A stretch of DNA of 64,000 nt, taken from the NCBI GenBank assembly GCA_946478865.1, contig CAMLDO010000002.1, positions 62,001-126,000 of the forward strand, given 5' to 3'. Source of the stretch: an uncultured Methylobacillus sp. (GTDB lineage: Bacteria > Pseudomonadota > Gammaproteobacteria > Burkholderiales > Methylophilaceae). A program made the position numbers and the translations under genes. Every line of letters starts with the position of its first letter. Positions within the stretch are counted from its first letter, which is position 1. The notes below the pieces were generated by a model. The model saw only the letters and a list, made by a program, of their open reading frames with translations. It was not told the DNA's origin and ran no database searches. Positions 15,462-24,097 of the stretch are shown piece after piece.

Positions 15462-17377
15462 GGAGCCGTCGTCGTCCCGTTTTGCGGCGCAGGCGCTGCC
15501 GGCGCATACTCGGGCGGCTCCAGCGGCTCGATCTGCTTGACGGCCGGTGCCGCTTCGACTGCGGGCTCGACGCCCGGAATCGTCTCCGGCTCGACCTCGC
15601 GCGGTTGCGCGACGCGCGGCGTCGGGCGATTGGCTGCGAGGCTACCGCTGGCCGGCACCACGATCTGCGGCTTGTCCGAGATTCCCGTTTCCGTGCCGGA
15701 CCAGTACTCGGCGATTTCCGCCTCGGGGCGGCTGATATTGCCGAGGATACGCGGCGTGATCGCGAGCACGATCTCGGTCTTGCTGCGCGAATCCGCATTC
15801 GAGGTAAACAGGCGTCCCAGCACCGGAATCTCGCCGAGCCCCGGCACCTTGGCCGCGCTCTTGCGCTCGTCGTCGGAAATCAGGCCCGCGAGTATCTGGG
15901 TCTCGCCATCCTTGAGACGCAGCAAGGTCGAGGCATTGCGCGTCCCGATGCGATACGCGATGGTGCCGTTGGTCTCGGTCACCTCTCCCAGCGAACTGAC
16001 TTCCAGCCCGATCTTGATGTTGACGTAGTCGTCGAGCGCGATGCGCGGCTCCACGTCGAGCTTGAGGCCGACATCCAGGTATTGCACGCTGGACGAAACG
16101 CCGACGTTGGCAGTCGAGGTCGTGGTGATGATAGGCACCTTGTCGCCCACGAGCACCTTGGCCTTTTCGTTGTTCCTGACGCGGATGCGCGGGTTGGAAA
16201 GCAGGTTGACGTCGCCCAGCGTCTTCCTGAGATTGATCGCGAGATCGCCCTCGACGCCTATCGTATCGGACGTGATGTTCTTCAGTTCGCGCAGGGTATC
16301 GGCCTCAACCGCGAAGCGCGACGGGTACTCGAATCCCAGCTCCTGCAGGCGGTTGCGGTTGATTTCCAGCACCTCGATCTCGAGCATCACTTCCGGGTCG
16401 GGCAAATCGTTGCCGGCAACCAGTTTCTCGGCGATGCGGATCACCTCGGGCGTATCGCGCATCACCAGCATGTTGAGGCGCTCGTCGACGAAAACATCCT
16501 TGGTCTTGAGCATGGTCTTGATCAGCGTCGCCACCTGCTTGGCGCTGCCATTGGTCAGGTAGAAGCTGCGGATCATGAGATCCTGGTAGTCCTTGAGCTT
16601 CTGCTGCGTGTTGGGAAACACCAGTGCGCTGGTCTCGGACAAGGCTTTCTTCTGCAGGCCGTTGGTGGCCAGCACCATCTCGATGGCGTCCTCGATGCGC
16701 GCCTTCTTGATGAAGACCGTCGCCTTGGTATCGGGCTTGATGTCCTTGTCCAGGATGAAATTGATGCCGGTCGCACGCGACAGGGCCTCGAACACCATCT
16801 TGATGTTGGCGTCGCGCAGTTCCAGCGTTACCGGTTTGTCGAAGGGCGGCTTCAGGTTGGGCGGTTCATGCCGCATTTCCTCGCGCTTGACGTCCAGCTC
16901 TTTCTGCAGCGCGAGCGCTGAGGATTGCGCGGGGTTTTCCAACAGCACCTCGCGCGCGATGGCGCGCGCCTGATCCTTCTTGTTCTGCGAAACCAGCTTG
17001 TACGCCTCGGCGATGCGGGATTCATGGTGCCGCTCCCGGCTGATCGCATTGCGTCCCGACAGCGCGCGGATGTTGTCCGGCGCAATCGCCAGAATGCGGG
17101 CATAGAGCGCGTCCGCCTCGTCATAGCGCTTCTCTGCACGCGCGCGCTCGGCCTCCTGCATCAACTGCGTCACCGATTGATCGCGGGTGAGATAGAGGTC
17201 CTTGCGCGGAATCGCTTCGTCCGGCCGCTCGCTGACCTGCTGCTTCGCATTGGCGACTCGCTCTTCCGGCGTGGCTCCCGGCACCCCGCCTCGTTCCCAA
17301 GGCGCATAGGCGCACCCCCCCACGGCCAGCAAGGCCATGCATGCAATCGCACGATTGCAGTTAGCTTTCCAGATCAT
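15458..17377 (-). CDS. gspD: Type II secretion-like outer-membrane secretin (GspD family), lipoprotein with TPR-like N-terminus
   Basis: Outer-membrane secretin of 639 residues. The signal peptide has a lipobox (AVGGC, Cys near residue 22). A TPR-like helical region (about 70-170) precedes N-domains (VTLELRDANIKMVFEALSRA; RSFYLTNGSAKQVATLIKTM) and the secretin core with DVNLLSNPRIRVRNNEKAKV, VGDKVPIITTTS, and GETQILAGLI near VPGLGEIPVLGRLF. A Pro/Ala-rich tail follows. The TPR-like plus lipobox layout resembles MshL or Bfp/PilQ-like secretins more than enterobacterial GspD. Four-bp overlaps on both sides couple it to its neighbours. Confidence 0.93.
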   Translation of the reverse strand: MIWKANCNRAIACMALLAVGGCAYAPWERGGVPGATPEERVANAKQQVSERPDEAIPRKDLYLTRDQSVTQLMQEAERARAEKRYDEADALYARILAIAPDNIRALSGRNAISRERHHESRIAEAYKLVSQNKKDQARAIAREVLLENPAQSSALALQKELDVKREEMRHEPPNLKPPFDKPVTLELRDANIKMVFEALSRATGINFILDKDIKPDTKATVFIKKARIEDAIEMVLATNGLQKKALSETSALVFPNTQQKLKDYQDLMIRSFYLTNGSAKQVATLIKTMLKTKDVFVDERLNMLVMRDTPEVIRIAEKLVAGNDLPDPEVMLEIEVLEINRNRLQELGFEYPSRFAVEADTLRELKNITSDTIGVEGDLAINLRKTLGDVNLLSNPRIRVRNNEKAKVLVGDKVPIITTTSTANVGVSSSVQYLDVGLKLDVEPRIALDDYVNIKIGLEVSSLGEVTETNGTIAYRIGTRNASTLLRLKDGETQILAGLISDDERKSAAKVPGLGEIPVLGRLFTSNADSRSKTEIVLAITPRILGNISRPEAEIAEYWSGTETGISDKPQIVVPASGSLAANRPTPRVAQPREVEPETIPGVEPAVEAAPAVKQIEPLEPPEYAPAAPAPQNGTTTAP

Positions 17378-17946
17378 CCGGTCATTCCTTGATTATTGTT
17401 CTGCCCGCTCGACGCGAGTTTGGCCGTCTTGGCCAGGGCCTTGGGCAAGGCCAGCGGGAGGTAGGTGAACTGCAGCGCCGCGCCGTCTTCCCGGTCGAGC
17501 CGCCAGGTGCGGTCCAGGGTTTCGCCCAGCCGCACGGTGTAGAGCTTGTTGTTGGCGGTCAGCATGTACAGCGTGCCGTCGGGGGTATCCTCCAGCTTGC
17601 CCATGTAGGCGTAGGGCACAGCCGGAGCCACCGGTGGAGGTGGAGGCTCGGCCGCAGCCGCGGCAGCCTTGGCGGACGGAGGCGGCGCGACATACCAGGT
17701 ATGCGCGGCAAACAGATCGTTCGCGGGCTCCCCCTTCTCCCGAACGGTACGGGCCAGGCTAGGCAGCAGCGGAGCCGGCTTGGTTTCCGCAACGCGCGGC
17801 TTTTCCTTGCGCGGGGAAGGCGGCGCCAGCTCGACGGTAGCGGTTTCCTCCACTTCGTCGTTGACGGTAACCCAGGCGGTCAGGCCGAGGCTGAGCAGCA
17901 GTGCGCCGCCGAGCAGCCATGGCCGTTGCCGTGACGCGGACGTCAT
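17374..17946 (-). CDS. PilP/GspC-like inner-membrane protein
   Basis: Protein of 190 residues: one N-terminal transmembrane helix (WLLGGALLLSLGLTAWVTV), a Pro/Ala/Glu-rich linker, then a small beta domain (YAYMGKLEDTPDGTLYMLTA, NNKLYTVRLGETLDRTWRL) like the homology-region domain of GspC or PilP. Such proteins link the inner-membrane platform to the secretin. Four-bp overlaps on both sides support its place in the operon. Confidence 0.75.
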   Translation of the reverse strand: MTSASRQRPWLLGGALLLSLGLTAWVTVNDEVEETATVELAPPSPRKEKPRVAETKPAPLLPSLARTVREKGEPANDLFAAHTWYVAPPPSAKAAAAAAEPPPPPVAPAVPYAYMGKLEDTPDGTLYMLTANNKLYTVRLGETLDRTWRLDREDGAALQFTYLPLALPKALAKTAKLASSGQNNNQGMTG

Positions 17947-18491
17947 CAGGAAGCCTCTCTCAGCACGTACAGCACGAAGCGAAGCTGGGTTTTGACCGCC
18001 TTGTCGCCGACCGCTTCGCGCTTGAATGCGATTTCATGCAGGCCGAGCGTGGCAATCGCGCCTTGCGCTGCGTCGATGAAACGGCGCAGTTCGGGATAGC
18101 CCGCCTCCACCGGCAGCAGGATTTCATAGCGCCAGAGCATGCCCTTGGCGGAGCGGTCGAGCTTGTATTCGCCGAGGCGCAGCGTCACGCCGTTCTCCCG
18201 CGCCAACCCATGCAGCTTTTCGATGAGCGTCGAAAGCTCGCTCGCACGGGGAAACTGCCCGTAAAACTGTGCCAGCTGTTCCGCCTCGTCCGGCGCCTCG
18301 ATTTCCTTGACTCGTGCCGGCTGTGCGGCGGCTGCGATTACCGCCTGCTCCACTCCTTCCGCCCTGCGGATTTCGGGCTGCACGACGACAGCATGGAACA
18401 CTGGCCCGGCGAGGATCAAGATCAGCCCGACCAAACCGACCGGACCGAGAAAATGACGGCCGCTATCCAGTCGCTGCAGGAGTGCGTTCAT
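17946..18491 (-). CDS. PilO/GspM-like platform protein
   Basis: Bitopic inner-membrane protein of 181 residues. ATG 18491 overlaps the previous stop (ATGA). One transmembrane helix (about 17-36, GPVGLVGLILILAGPVFHAV) is followed by a helical segment and a ferredoxin-like periplasmic domain (LIEKLHGLARENGVTLRLGE). Position after a PilN-like gene and before a PilP-like gene supports PilO/GspM. Confidence 0.75.
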   Translation of the reverse strand: MNALLQRLDSGRHFLGPVGLVGLILILAGPVFHAVVVQPEIRRAEGVEQAVIAAAAQPARVKEIEAPDEAEQLAQFYGQFPRASELSTLIEKLHGLARENGVTLRLGEYKLDRSAKGMLWRYEILLPVEAGYPELRRFIDAAQGAIATLGLHEIAFKREAVGDKAVKTQLRFVLYVLREAS

Positions 18492-19018
18492 GGCGCCTCC
18501 TTCCACAACGCCGATACGGTAAAGCGCACGGGGTGCTGCTTGTCGTCCTCGCGCAACTCATGGCGCAGCAGGTACACGCCATGCAGCTGCTTCACGCCTT
18601 CCAGCCGTTTCACGTAGGCGAACAATGCCCGGCTGTCGCGCGCCTCGGCCGTGATGCGCACTTCGCGCTTTTTGGCGTCCGGCTCGATTGCCAGCAAGGC
18701 GATATCGGGCATCGCCGCGGTTTCCAGCGCCGCGAACAACTCCGGCCAGGGGAGCAGCAGGAACTCGCCCACCTGCCGGGCCTGGCGATACTCGTCCTGA
18801 AGCTGCGCGTTCATCTCGCGGGAAATCTTCTTGTGCACGGCTGGCGTCGCCGGGCGCTGCACTTTCCGCAGACGCTGCTCGGCATTGGCCGCGGCTTCGC
18901 TGGCCTCCCGATAGTCCGACCACTCGGCCGCCGCAATGGCGATGCCGATCGCGAGCAGCAGCATCCCCGGCCAGGACGGAAACGGGCGACGCACGAAATC
19001 CAGGGCCATGATCTGCAT
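18488..19018 (-). CDS. PilN-like platform protein
   Basis: Bitopic protein of 176 residues: a short cytoplasmic N-terminus with DFVRRPFPSW (PilN proteins start in a similar way), one transmembrane helix (PGMLLLAIGIAIAAA), a coiled coil and a ferredoxin-like domain (EPDAKKREVRITAEARDS). ATG 19018 is preferred for its GAGAGG site 9 nt upstream; GTG 19024 overlapping the previous stop is the alternative. Confidence 0.75.
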   Translation of the reverse strand: MQIMALDFVRRPFPSWPGMLLLAIGIAIAAAEWSDYREASEAAANAEQRLRKVQRPATPAVHKKISREMNAQLQDEYRQARQVGEFLLLPWPELFAALETAAMPDIALLAIEPDAKKREVRITAEARDSRALFAYVKRLEGVKQLHGVYLLRHELREDDKQHPVRFTVSALWKEAP

Positions 19019-19020
19019 GC

Positions 19021-19842
19021 TCACACCCCTCTCAAGGCCATGACAAATGACTGGTCACGCCCGGGCACGAAGTTGCCGGCGCTTTTGGGCGGTACGTAAC
19101 GCACGATCCATGAACCGCCATGCTCTGCGAGCGTGCGTGGCTGGCAGTCATGGGTACTGAGCACGATTTCCGGCTCGCGCCCCTCCCATCCGGCCAGCAG
19201 CATTTCCCGGCGAATAACCGTAGTCAGTTCCTGCTGCCACTCGGCGGATATCGCAATCGCATTGAGCGAATGCCATGCGTTGTCGCGCATGAGGCCGACC
19301 ATGCAATGCCCGGCCTCCACCTGAACAAAGCAGGCGGCCTTGCCTCGCGTCAGCTTGCGCGCCTGGTTGAAGCCGGCCATGAAGTCCGGCTGTACCGAGC
19401 GCAGCGACACGGCGTGCGTCGCGCACAGCGACTTGAGTTCTGCGAGCAGCGCCGCATCGATGGCGCAGGCGACGACGGTATCGCCGTCCGGCAATGGGTT
19501 GAGGCGCATGGCCCAGCCTTCCGAGGCTTCGCCGTAAACTTCGCGGAAACCATGCTTCAGCAAGGCCTCGCGGTCGCGCTCCGCCATGAAGGGACGCGGC
19601 GCGGGCAGGATGCGGAAGCGCACCAGGCGGTTCGACAGCACCACGGTCAGCGGCAGATGCTGGCGGCTCTGTTCGAGCAGTTGGCCGAGCTGGCGCACGC
19701 CTTCCCGCCACGGCTCCTGCGTCTGATCCGCCGTTCCCGAGCCCTGCCATTTGCCGATCACGCGGGGACGCAAGCCCTTCCTCACATGCACCAGGGTCGC
19801 GCCCTCGGGCGTCAGGCTCGCATGCAGCGCATCAGTCAACAT
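19021..19842 (-). CDS. PilM/GspL-like actin-fold cytoplasmic protein
   Basis: Protein of 273 residues without a signal peptide or transmembrane segment. The pattern (LVLSNRLVRFRILPAPRPF-like strand, VVACAIDAALLAELKSL, SVQPDFMAGFNQARK) fits the actin-like PilM or cytoplasmic GspL domain that binds the ATPase and the PilN-like protein. ATG 19842 overlaps the gspE stop by 11 bp. Assignment rests on fold-like pattern and position. Confidence 0.7.
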   Translation of the reverse strand: MLTDALHASLTPEGATLVHVRKGLRPRVIGKWQGSGTADQTQEPWREGVRQLGQLLEQSRQHLPLTVVLSNRLVRFRILPAPRPFMAERDREALLKHGFREVYGEASEGWAMRLNPLPDGDTVVACAIDAALLAELKSLCATHAVSLRSVQPDFMAGFNQARKLTRGKAACFVQVEAGHCMVGLMRDNAWHSLNAIAISAEWQQELTTVIRREMLLAGWEGREPEIVLSTHDCQPRTLAEHGGSWIVRYVPPKSAGNFVPGRDQSFVMALRGV

Positions 19843-21505
19843 ACGTAACACGGTTGATCTCTTCCAGTGTGGTTTCGCCGTTGGCAACGACTTCCAGCGC
19901 GGCTTCACGCATGAAGCGGAAGCCCTTGCGCTGCGCCGCTTCCTTGAGTTTGCGGATGGGTTCGCGCGCGACGATCATTTCGCGCAGCTCGTCGTCGAGC
20001 ACCAGCAGTTCCGAGACCGCCTTGCGGCCGCGATAGCCGCTGCCGCGGCAATGGCCGCAACCGCGCCCCTTGCGGAAATACATGGTCTTGGCGGCTTCCG
20101 CGTCGACGCCGGAATCCGCCAGCAGGTCTTCCGTCGGCTCGTCCGGCGCGGCACAGTTGCCGCATACGAGGCGTACCAGCCGCTGCGCGAGAATGCCGTT
20201 GAGCGCGGAAACGAAGCTGTAGGTATCGACGTCCATGTTGATGAAGCGCCCGATCACGTCGAACACGTTGTTGGCGTGCACGGTGGTGAAAACGAGGTGG
20301 CCGGTCAGCGCGGCCTGCACCGCGATCTGGGCGGTTTCGGAATCGCGGATTTCGCCCACCATGATCTTGTCCGGATCATGGCGCAGGATGGAACGCAGGC
20401 CGCGCGCGAAGGTGAGGCCCTTCTTCTCGTTGACGGGAATCTGCAATACGCCCGGAAGGTGATATTCCACCGGGTCCTCGATGGTGATGATCTTGTCCTT
20501 GCCGGTATTCACTTCGGAAATCGCGGCGTAAAGCGTGGTGGTCTTGCCCGAGCCGGTGGGCCCGGTAACGAGGATCATGCCGTAGGGCTCGCGCGCGAGG
20601 CGGCGCAGTTGCTCGCGCGTACGGCGGTCGATGCCGACGTGTTCCAGCGTGAGGCTGCGCGACTGCTCGGTAAGCGCCTTGCGGTCGAGCACGCGCAACA
20701 CCGCATCCTCGCCGAACACGCTGGGCATGATGGAAACGCGGAAATCCACTTCGCGGTTCTGCGCATAGACCTTGAAGCGGCCGTCCTGCGGGATGCGGCG
20801 CTCCGCGATGTCGAGTTCCGCCATCACCTTGATGCGTGAAATCACCTGCTCCGCGACCTCCTGGCCGTGGATCGCACCCACGGTATCCAGCACGCCGTCG
20901 ATGCGGTACTTGATGGTGAGGCCATGGCCGGTGGATTCCAGATGCACGTCGCTCGCGCCGCTTTTCATCGCGTCGTAGAGCGTCGAATTGGCGAGACGCA
21001 CCACCGGGCTGCTGTCTTCCGAAATGCTCTTGAGCGACAGTTGCTCCACGTCCTCCAGCCGTACCGCGTGGCCCGACTCGGCGCCGAGCATGGTGTTGTC
21101 GTCCATCGCGCGCAGCGTTTCCTCGTGGCGCGACAGGTAGGCGGCGATATCGGCATGGTGCGCGAGGCGCAGGCCGAAAGGCTCGCGTATGGCTTCCAGC
21201 GCCCAGGCGCTGAAACTTTCCGCAAAAGGATCGGCGAAGGCCAGCACCAGCCTGCCCTCCCCGTCGCGCAGCGGAATGCATTCCCGCCGCATCGCCTCGG
21301 CAAACGGAAGCCGCGCAAAATCGGGGGTCATCTCGTGGATGCGCTGGATATCAAGCACCTCGTAGCCGAAAGTCGCTCCCAGCGAGCGCACGTAATCCGG
21401 CGGCGGCAGTTCCAGCTGGTCTTCCAGCACTTCGAGCGGCCGGCGCTGCGTCTGATGCGCGAGATGGCGCGCCTTCTTGATGATATCGAGCGTGATCGTC
21501 TTCAT
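19832..21505 (-). CDS. gspE: Type II secretion-like assembly ATPase
   Basis: Hexameric ATPase of 557 residues that drives pseudopilus assembly. An N-terminal MshEN/GspE-N region (about 1-150) is followed by the ATPase core: Walker A GPTGSGKT at 315-322, the Asp box ITIEDPVEY, Walker B IMVGEIRDSETA and the His box TGHLVFTTVHANN. A zinc-binding tetracysteine follows (CGNC and CGHC). ATG 21505 overlaps the gspF stop (ATGA). Confidence 0.95.
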   Translation of the reverse strand: MKTITLDIIKKARHLAHQTQRRPLEVLEDQLELPPPDYVRSLGATFGYEVLDIQRIHEMTPDFARLPFAEAMRRECIPLRDGEGRLVLAFADPFAESFSAWALEAIREPFGLRLAHHADIAAYLSRHEETLRAMDDNTMLGAESGHAVRLEDVEQLSLKSISEDSSPVVRLANSTLYDAMKSGASDVHLESTGHGLTIKYRIDGVLDTVGAIHGQEVAEQVISRIKVMAELDIAERRIPQDGRFKVYAQNREVDFRVSIMPSVFGEDAVLRVLDRKALTEQSRSLTLEHVGIDRRTREQLRRLAREPYGMILVTGPTGSGKTTTLYAAISEVNTGKDKIITIEDPVEYHLPGVLQIPVNEKKGLTFARGLRSILRHDPDKIMVGEIRDSETAQIAVQAALTGHLVFTTVHANNVFDVIGRFINMDVDTYSFVSALNGILAQRLVRLVCGNCAAPDEPTEDLLADSGVDAEAAKTMYFRKGRGCGHCRGSGYRGRKAVSELLVLDDELREMIVAREPIRKLKEAAQRKGFRFMREAALEVVANGETTLEEINRVTYVD

Positions 21506-22689
21506 TGAATGCTGCCCGCGAGGTCGAAAATCGGCATGTAGAGCAGCAGCACGACGAGGCCGATCACGAGGCCGATGATCAGCATCAGCAGCGGCTCGAA
21601 CAGTTTGGTGAACCAGTCGATCCAGCGCGTGGTTTCCTCGTCGTAGAAGGCCGCGATGCGTTCCATCATCTCGCCCATGCGACCGCTGCGCTCACCCACG
21701 CGCAGCATGCGCAAGGCTACCGGCGTCGAAAGCGCATTGCGCTCCATCGCGGCGGAAATCGGCTGGCCTTCGCGTATCAATGATGCCGCCGCATCGAGCC
21801 GCGTGCGCAACGAGGGCGCCAGCAAGCCCGACACCATGCCGAGCGCGGTCATGATGGGAATCCCACCAGTAAGAAGCATGCCGAGCGAACGGTAGAACCG
21901 GGCCAACTGGTAGATACGCATGCGCTCCCCCAGCGCCGGGATCGCCCACAGCCATTCCAGCATTTTGGCCCGCACCGACGGGCGGGACAGCAACGCCAGC
22001 AGGCCGACTGCCGCCGCGCCCAGCACTACCAACAGCACCCCGCCGTATTGATCGAGGAATCCGCCCCACGCCAGCATCCAGCGCGAAAGCAGGGGCAGTT
22101 CTCCGCCAACGTCTTCATAGATATGCGAGAACTTGGGCACGACGTAGCCCATGAGAAACAGGATCACGAGACCGCCGACGACCAGCAGCATGACGGGATA
22201 AATCGAAGCGGACACGACTTTTTTGCGCACCAGTTCGAGCTGCCCCTGGTACACGATGTAGCGCTGCAGCGATTCCTCGATGCCGCCGGTCTTTTCGCTC
22301 GCGCGCATCGCGGCGACATACAGCGGCGGGAAGGCTTGAGGAAATTTCTCCATCGCGGCAGAAATCGGCTGCCCTTCGCTCAGCGCGCGCAGCACGCCTT
22401 CGAGCACCAGCTTGACCTCGGGGCGCTGCTCCTTTTCGGCGAGCGCCTCCAGACCTTCCAGCAGATTGAGGCCGGCTTCGATCAGCGAGAGCAGTTCCTG
22501 GCTGAACAGCATGAGCGGGAAGCGTTCGCGCCGACCCGGCATTTTCAGCCCGGAGCCGCCCACCGCGCGTGCGGAAAAGGCGGAATAGCCCTGCGCCCGC
22601 GCCTGCCCCAGCGCCAGCTCGGCCGTGGCGGCTTCGAGGCGAAGCGAGATGTACTCTTTCCCGCGAAGAGCCTGGATTTCGTACAGCAT
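21502..22689 (-). CDS. gspF: Type II secretion-like inner-membrane platform protein
   Basis: Polytopic inner-membrane protein of 395 residues with the duplicated GspF/PilC domain. Both copies carry the EGQPISAAME motif (LSEGQPISAAMEKFPQ and IREGQPISAAMERNAL), and GERSGRMGEMMERIAAFY is typical. Transmembrane helices lie at about 155-180, 205-230 and 365-390. ATG 22689 starts 2 bp after the gspG stop; the longer frame to 22812 has no support. Confidence 0.94.
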   Translation of the reverse strand: MLYEIQALRGKEYISLRLEAATAELALGQARAQGYSAFSARAVGGSGLKMPGRRERFPLMLFSQELLSLIEAGLNLLEGLEALAEKEQRPEVKLVLEGVLRALSEGQPISAAMEKFPQAFPPLYVAAMRASEKTGGIEESLQRYIVYQGQLELVRKKVVSASIYPVMLLVVGGLVILFLMGYVVPKFSHIYEDVGGELPLLSRWMLAWGGFLDQYGGVLLVVLGAAAVGLLALLSRPSVRAKMLEWLWAIPALGERMRIYQLARFYRSLGMLLTGGIPIMTALGMVSGLLAPSLRTRLDAAASLIREGQPISAAMERNALSTPVALRMLRVGERSGRMGEMMERIAAFYDEETTRWIDWFTKLFEPLLMLIIGLVIGLVVLLLYMPIFDLAGSIQ

Positions 22690-22691
22690 GG

Positions 22692-23132
22692 TTACCAGTT
22701 GACGATGTCTGCCATGGCGTCCGCGCCACCCGGCTGTCCATCCTTGCCGAACGAGAACAGGTCGTACTCGCCGTGCTCGCCCGGGAATTTGTATTGGTAA
22801 GCGCTGCCCCATGGGTCGGAGGGAACCGCCTTCTTGAGGTAAGGACCGTCCCAGCGCGCTTCGCTGGAAGGCTTCTTGAACAATGCCTCCAGCCCTTCCT
22901 CGCTGGAAGGGTAATGCCCGGTATCCAGCCGGTACTGATCGAGCGCCTGTTCCAGCGCGGCGATTTGCGCACGCGCGGTCTTCACTTCCGACTTGCCGAT
23001 CTGGGAGAAATACTTGGGGCCGACATATCCGACCAGCAAACCGATGATCACCATGACGACCAGCAATTCCAGCAGCGTGAACCCCTTGGAGACAAGGCGC
23101 GACGGGCGTCGGATGGAGTGTTTCCCAAGCAT
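22692..23132 (-). CDS. gspG: Major pseudopilin
   Basis: First gene of the type II secretion-like operon, 146 residues. A class III leader (MLGKHSIRRPSRLVSKG) is cut before FTLLELLVVMVIIGLLVGYV with Glu5. The diagnostic GspG C-terminal region follows: YPSSEEGLEAL, WDGPYLKKAVPSDPWGSAY and DLFSFGKDGQPGG. A prepilin peptidase needed to process it is not in the window. Confidence 0.95.
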   Translation of the reverse strand: MLGKHSIRRPSRLVSKGFTLLELLVVMVIIGLLVGYVGPKYFSQIGKSEVKTARAQIAALEQALDQYRLDTGHYPSSEEGLEALFKKPSSEARWDGPYLKKAVPSDPWGSAYQYKFPGEHGEYDLFSFGKDGQPGGADAMADIVNW

Positions 23133-23263
23133 GTTGTTGTCTTTCCGGTGCGGATACCGTTAAAAGTATCCGAGGATTCTAGGCAGCCAATTTGACAGCC
23201 ATGTTTCGACCGGGTGACAGAATTCTTACCGAAAGATTATGCAGACCGGGCTGCGTCAAACGG

Positions 23264-23291
23264 AAAAAAGCCGCAGGCAAGGCTGCGGCTT
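23264..23291 (-). terminator. Terminator after the His-tailed protein gene
   Basis: Stem AAGCCGCAG / CTGCGGCTT with a 6-nt loop, followed leftward by a T6 run. It lies 10 bp past the stop at 23301 and isolates that gene from the type II secretion-like operon. Confidence 0.88.
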
Positions 23292-23300
23292 CTCGTCTGT

Positions 23301-23996
23301 CTAATGCTGATGGCCGTGCGAACCGTGGCCGTGTTCTTCGCCCAGCACGCTCTGCACGAAAGGATCGTACTCCATGTCGCCAAGGTCCGAGCCATCGATG
23401 AAATCGTACTGCTCGGCGCGGGCAAGAGCGTCGCCTGCCGTTGCTGCGAGCGGCATCGGACGCATATCGACCAGTTCATAAGTCAGGCTGCCGTCACGCC
23501 CTGCGATCGCATAGCGCGCCAGCATGGCTTCCTTTTCCAGCCAGATCACCTCGACATTCTCGCGACCGATCTTGCCCGAATAGCGGGTCGCCGGACGCCC
23601 CATGAACGTGGTCTCGCCGGCTTTTTGCAGCCCCGCCTGACGGCGCGGGTCAAAGAAACCGTTGAGCGAATTCCAGTCCTTGAGACGACGCTGGGTCTTC
23701 AACTCGCCCGGGGTGTACTGGATCATTTTCTTGTCATGGTGGAACACGCGCGTGAGGGTCAAGGCACCGCGCTCGTCGCGCTGCCACACCTCGGCGTATT
23801 CGCCCTGCCCCATCTGCACCTGCTGCCCGTTCCGCGCGAATTGCCACTCGGTCACATCGGAGTGACGATCCTCGTCGATTTTCGTGACGCGATACTGCGC
23901 CGACAAGGGCTGGTATGAAGCGCCGTCCGTGGTGGCATGGGCGGCGATACTGCTGACGCACAGCGCAATCAGCGCCAATAGGAATCTGTACAACAT
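23301..23996 (-). CDS. Secreted protein of unknown function with His-rich tail
   Basis: I do not recognise a family. ATG 23996 has GAGG about 7 nt upstream and gives a good signal peptide (MLYRFLLALIALCVSSIAAH, cleavage near AHA); the longer frame to 24041 is rejected. The mature protein looks beta-rich (SAQYRVTKIDEDRHSDVTEW, RYSGKIGRENVEVIWLEKEA) and ends in GHGSHGHQH, a likely metal-binding tail. It lies downstream of the alkaline phosphatase, past a hairpin terminator, so it may be expressed partly by read-through. A link to metal supply for the phosphatase is only a guess. Confidence 0.8.
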   Translation of the reverse strand: MLYRFLLALIALCVSSIAAHATTDGASYQPLSAQYRVTKIDEDRHSDVTEWQFARNGQQVQMGQGEYAEVWQRDERGALTLTRVFHHDKKMIQYTPGELKTQRRLKDWNSLNGFFDPRRQAGLQKAGETTFMGRPATRYSGKIGRENVEVIWLEKEAMLARYAIAGRDGSLTYELVDMRPMPLAATAGDALARAEQYDFIDGSDLGDMEYDPFVQSVLGEEHGHGSHGHQH

Positions 23997-24008
23997 TGCC
24001 ATCCTCTT

Positions 24009-24047
24009 CAAAAAAGAAAGGGCCGACATGCCCGAAGGCATGCCGGC
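24009..24047 (-). terminator. Terminator after alkaline phosphatase
   Basis: An 11-bp stem with one mismatch (GCCGACATGCC, loop CGAA, GGCATGCCGGC at 24022-24047) is followed leftward by CTTTCTTTTTTG. It lies 50 bp past the phosphatase stop and just before the ribosome site of the next gene. Confidence 0.75.
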
Positions 24048-24097
24048 TCAGGAGCAAACTTCTGATTATTCAAACGGCTGGTTATTCAAGGCTCAAT

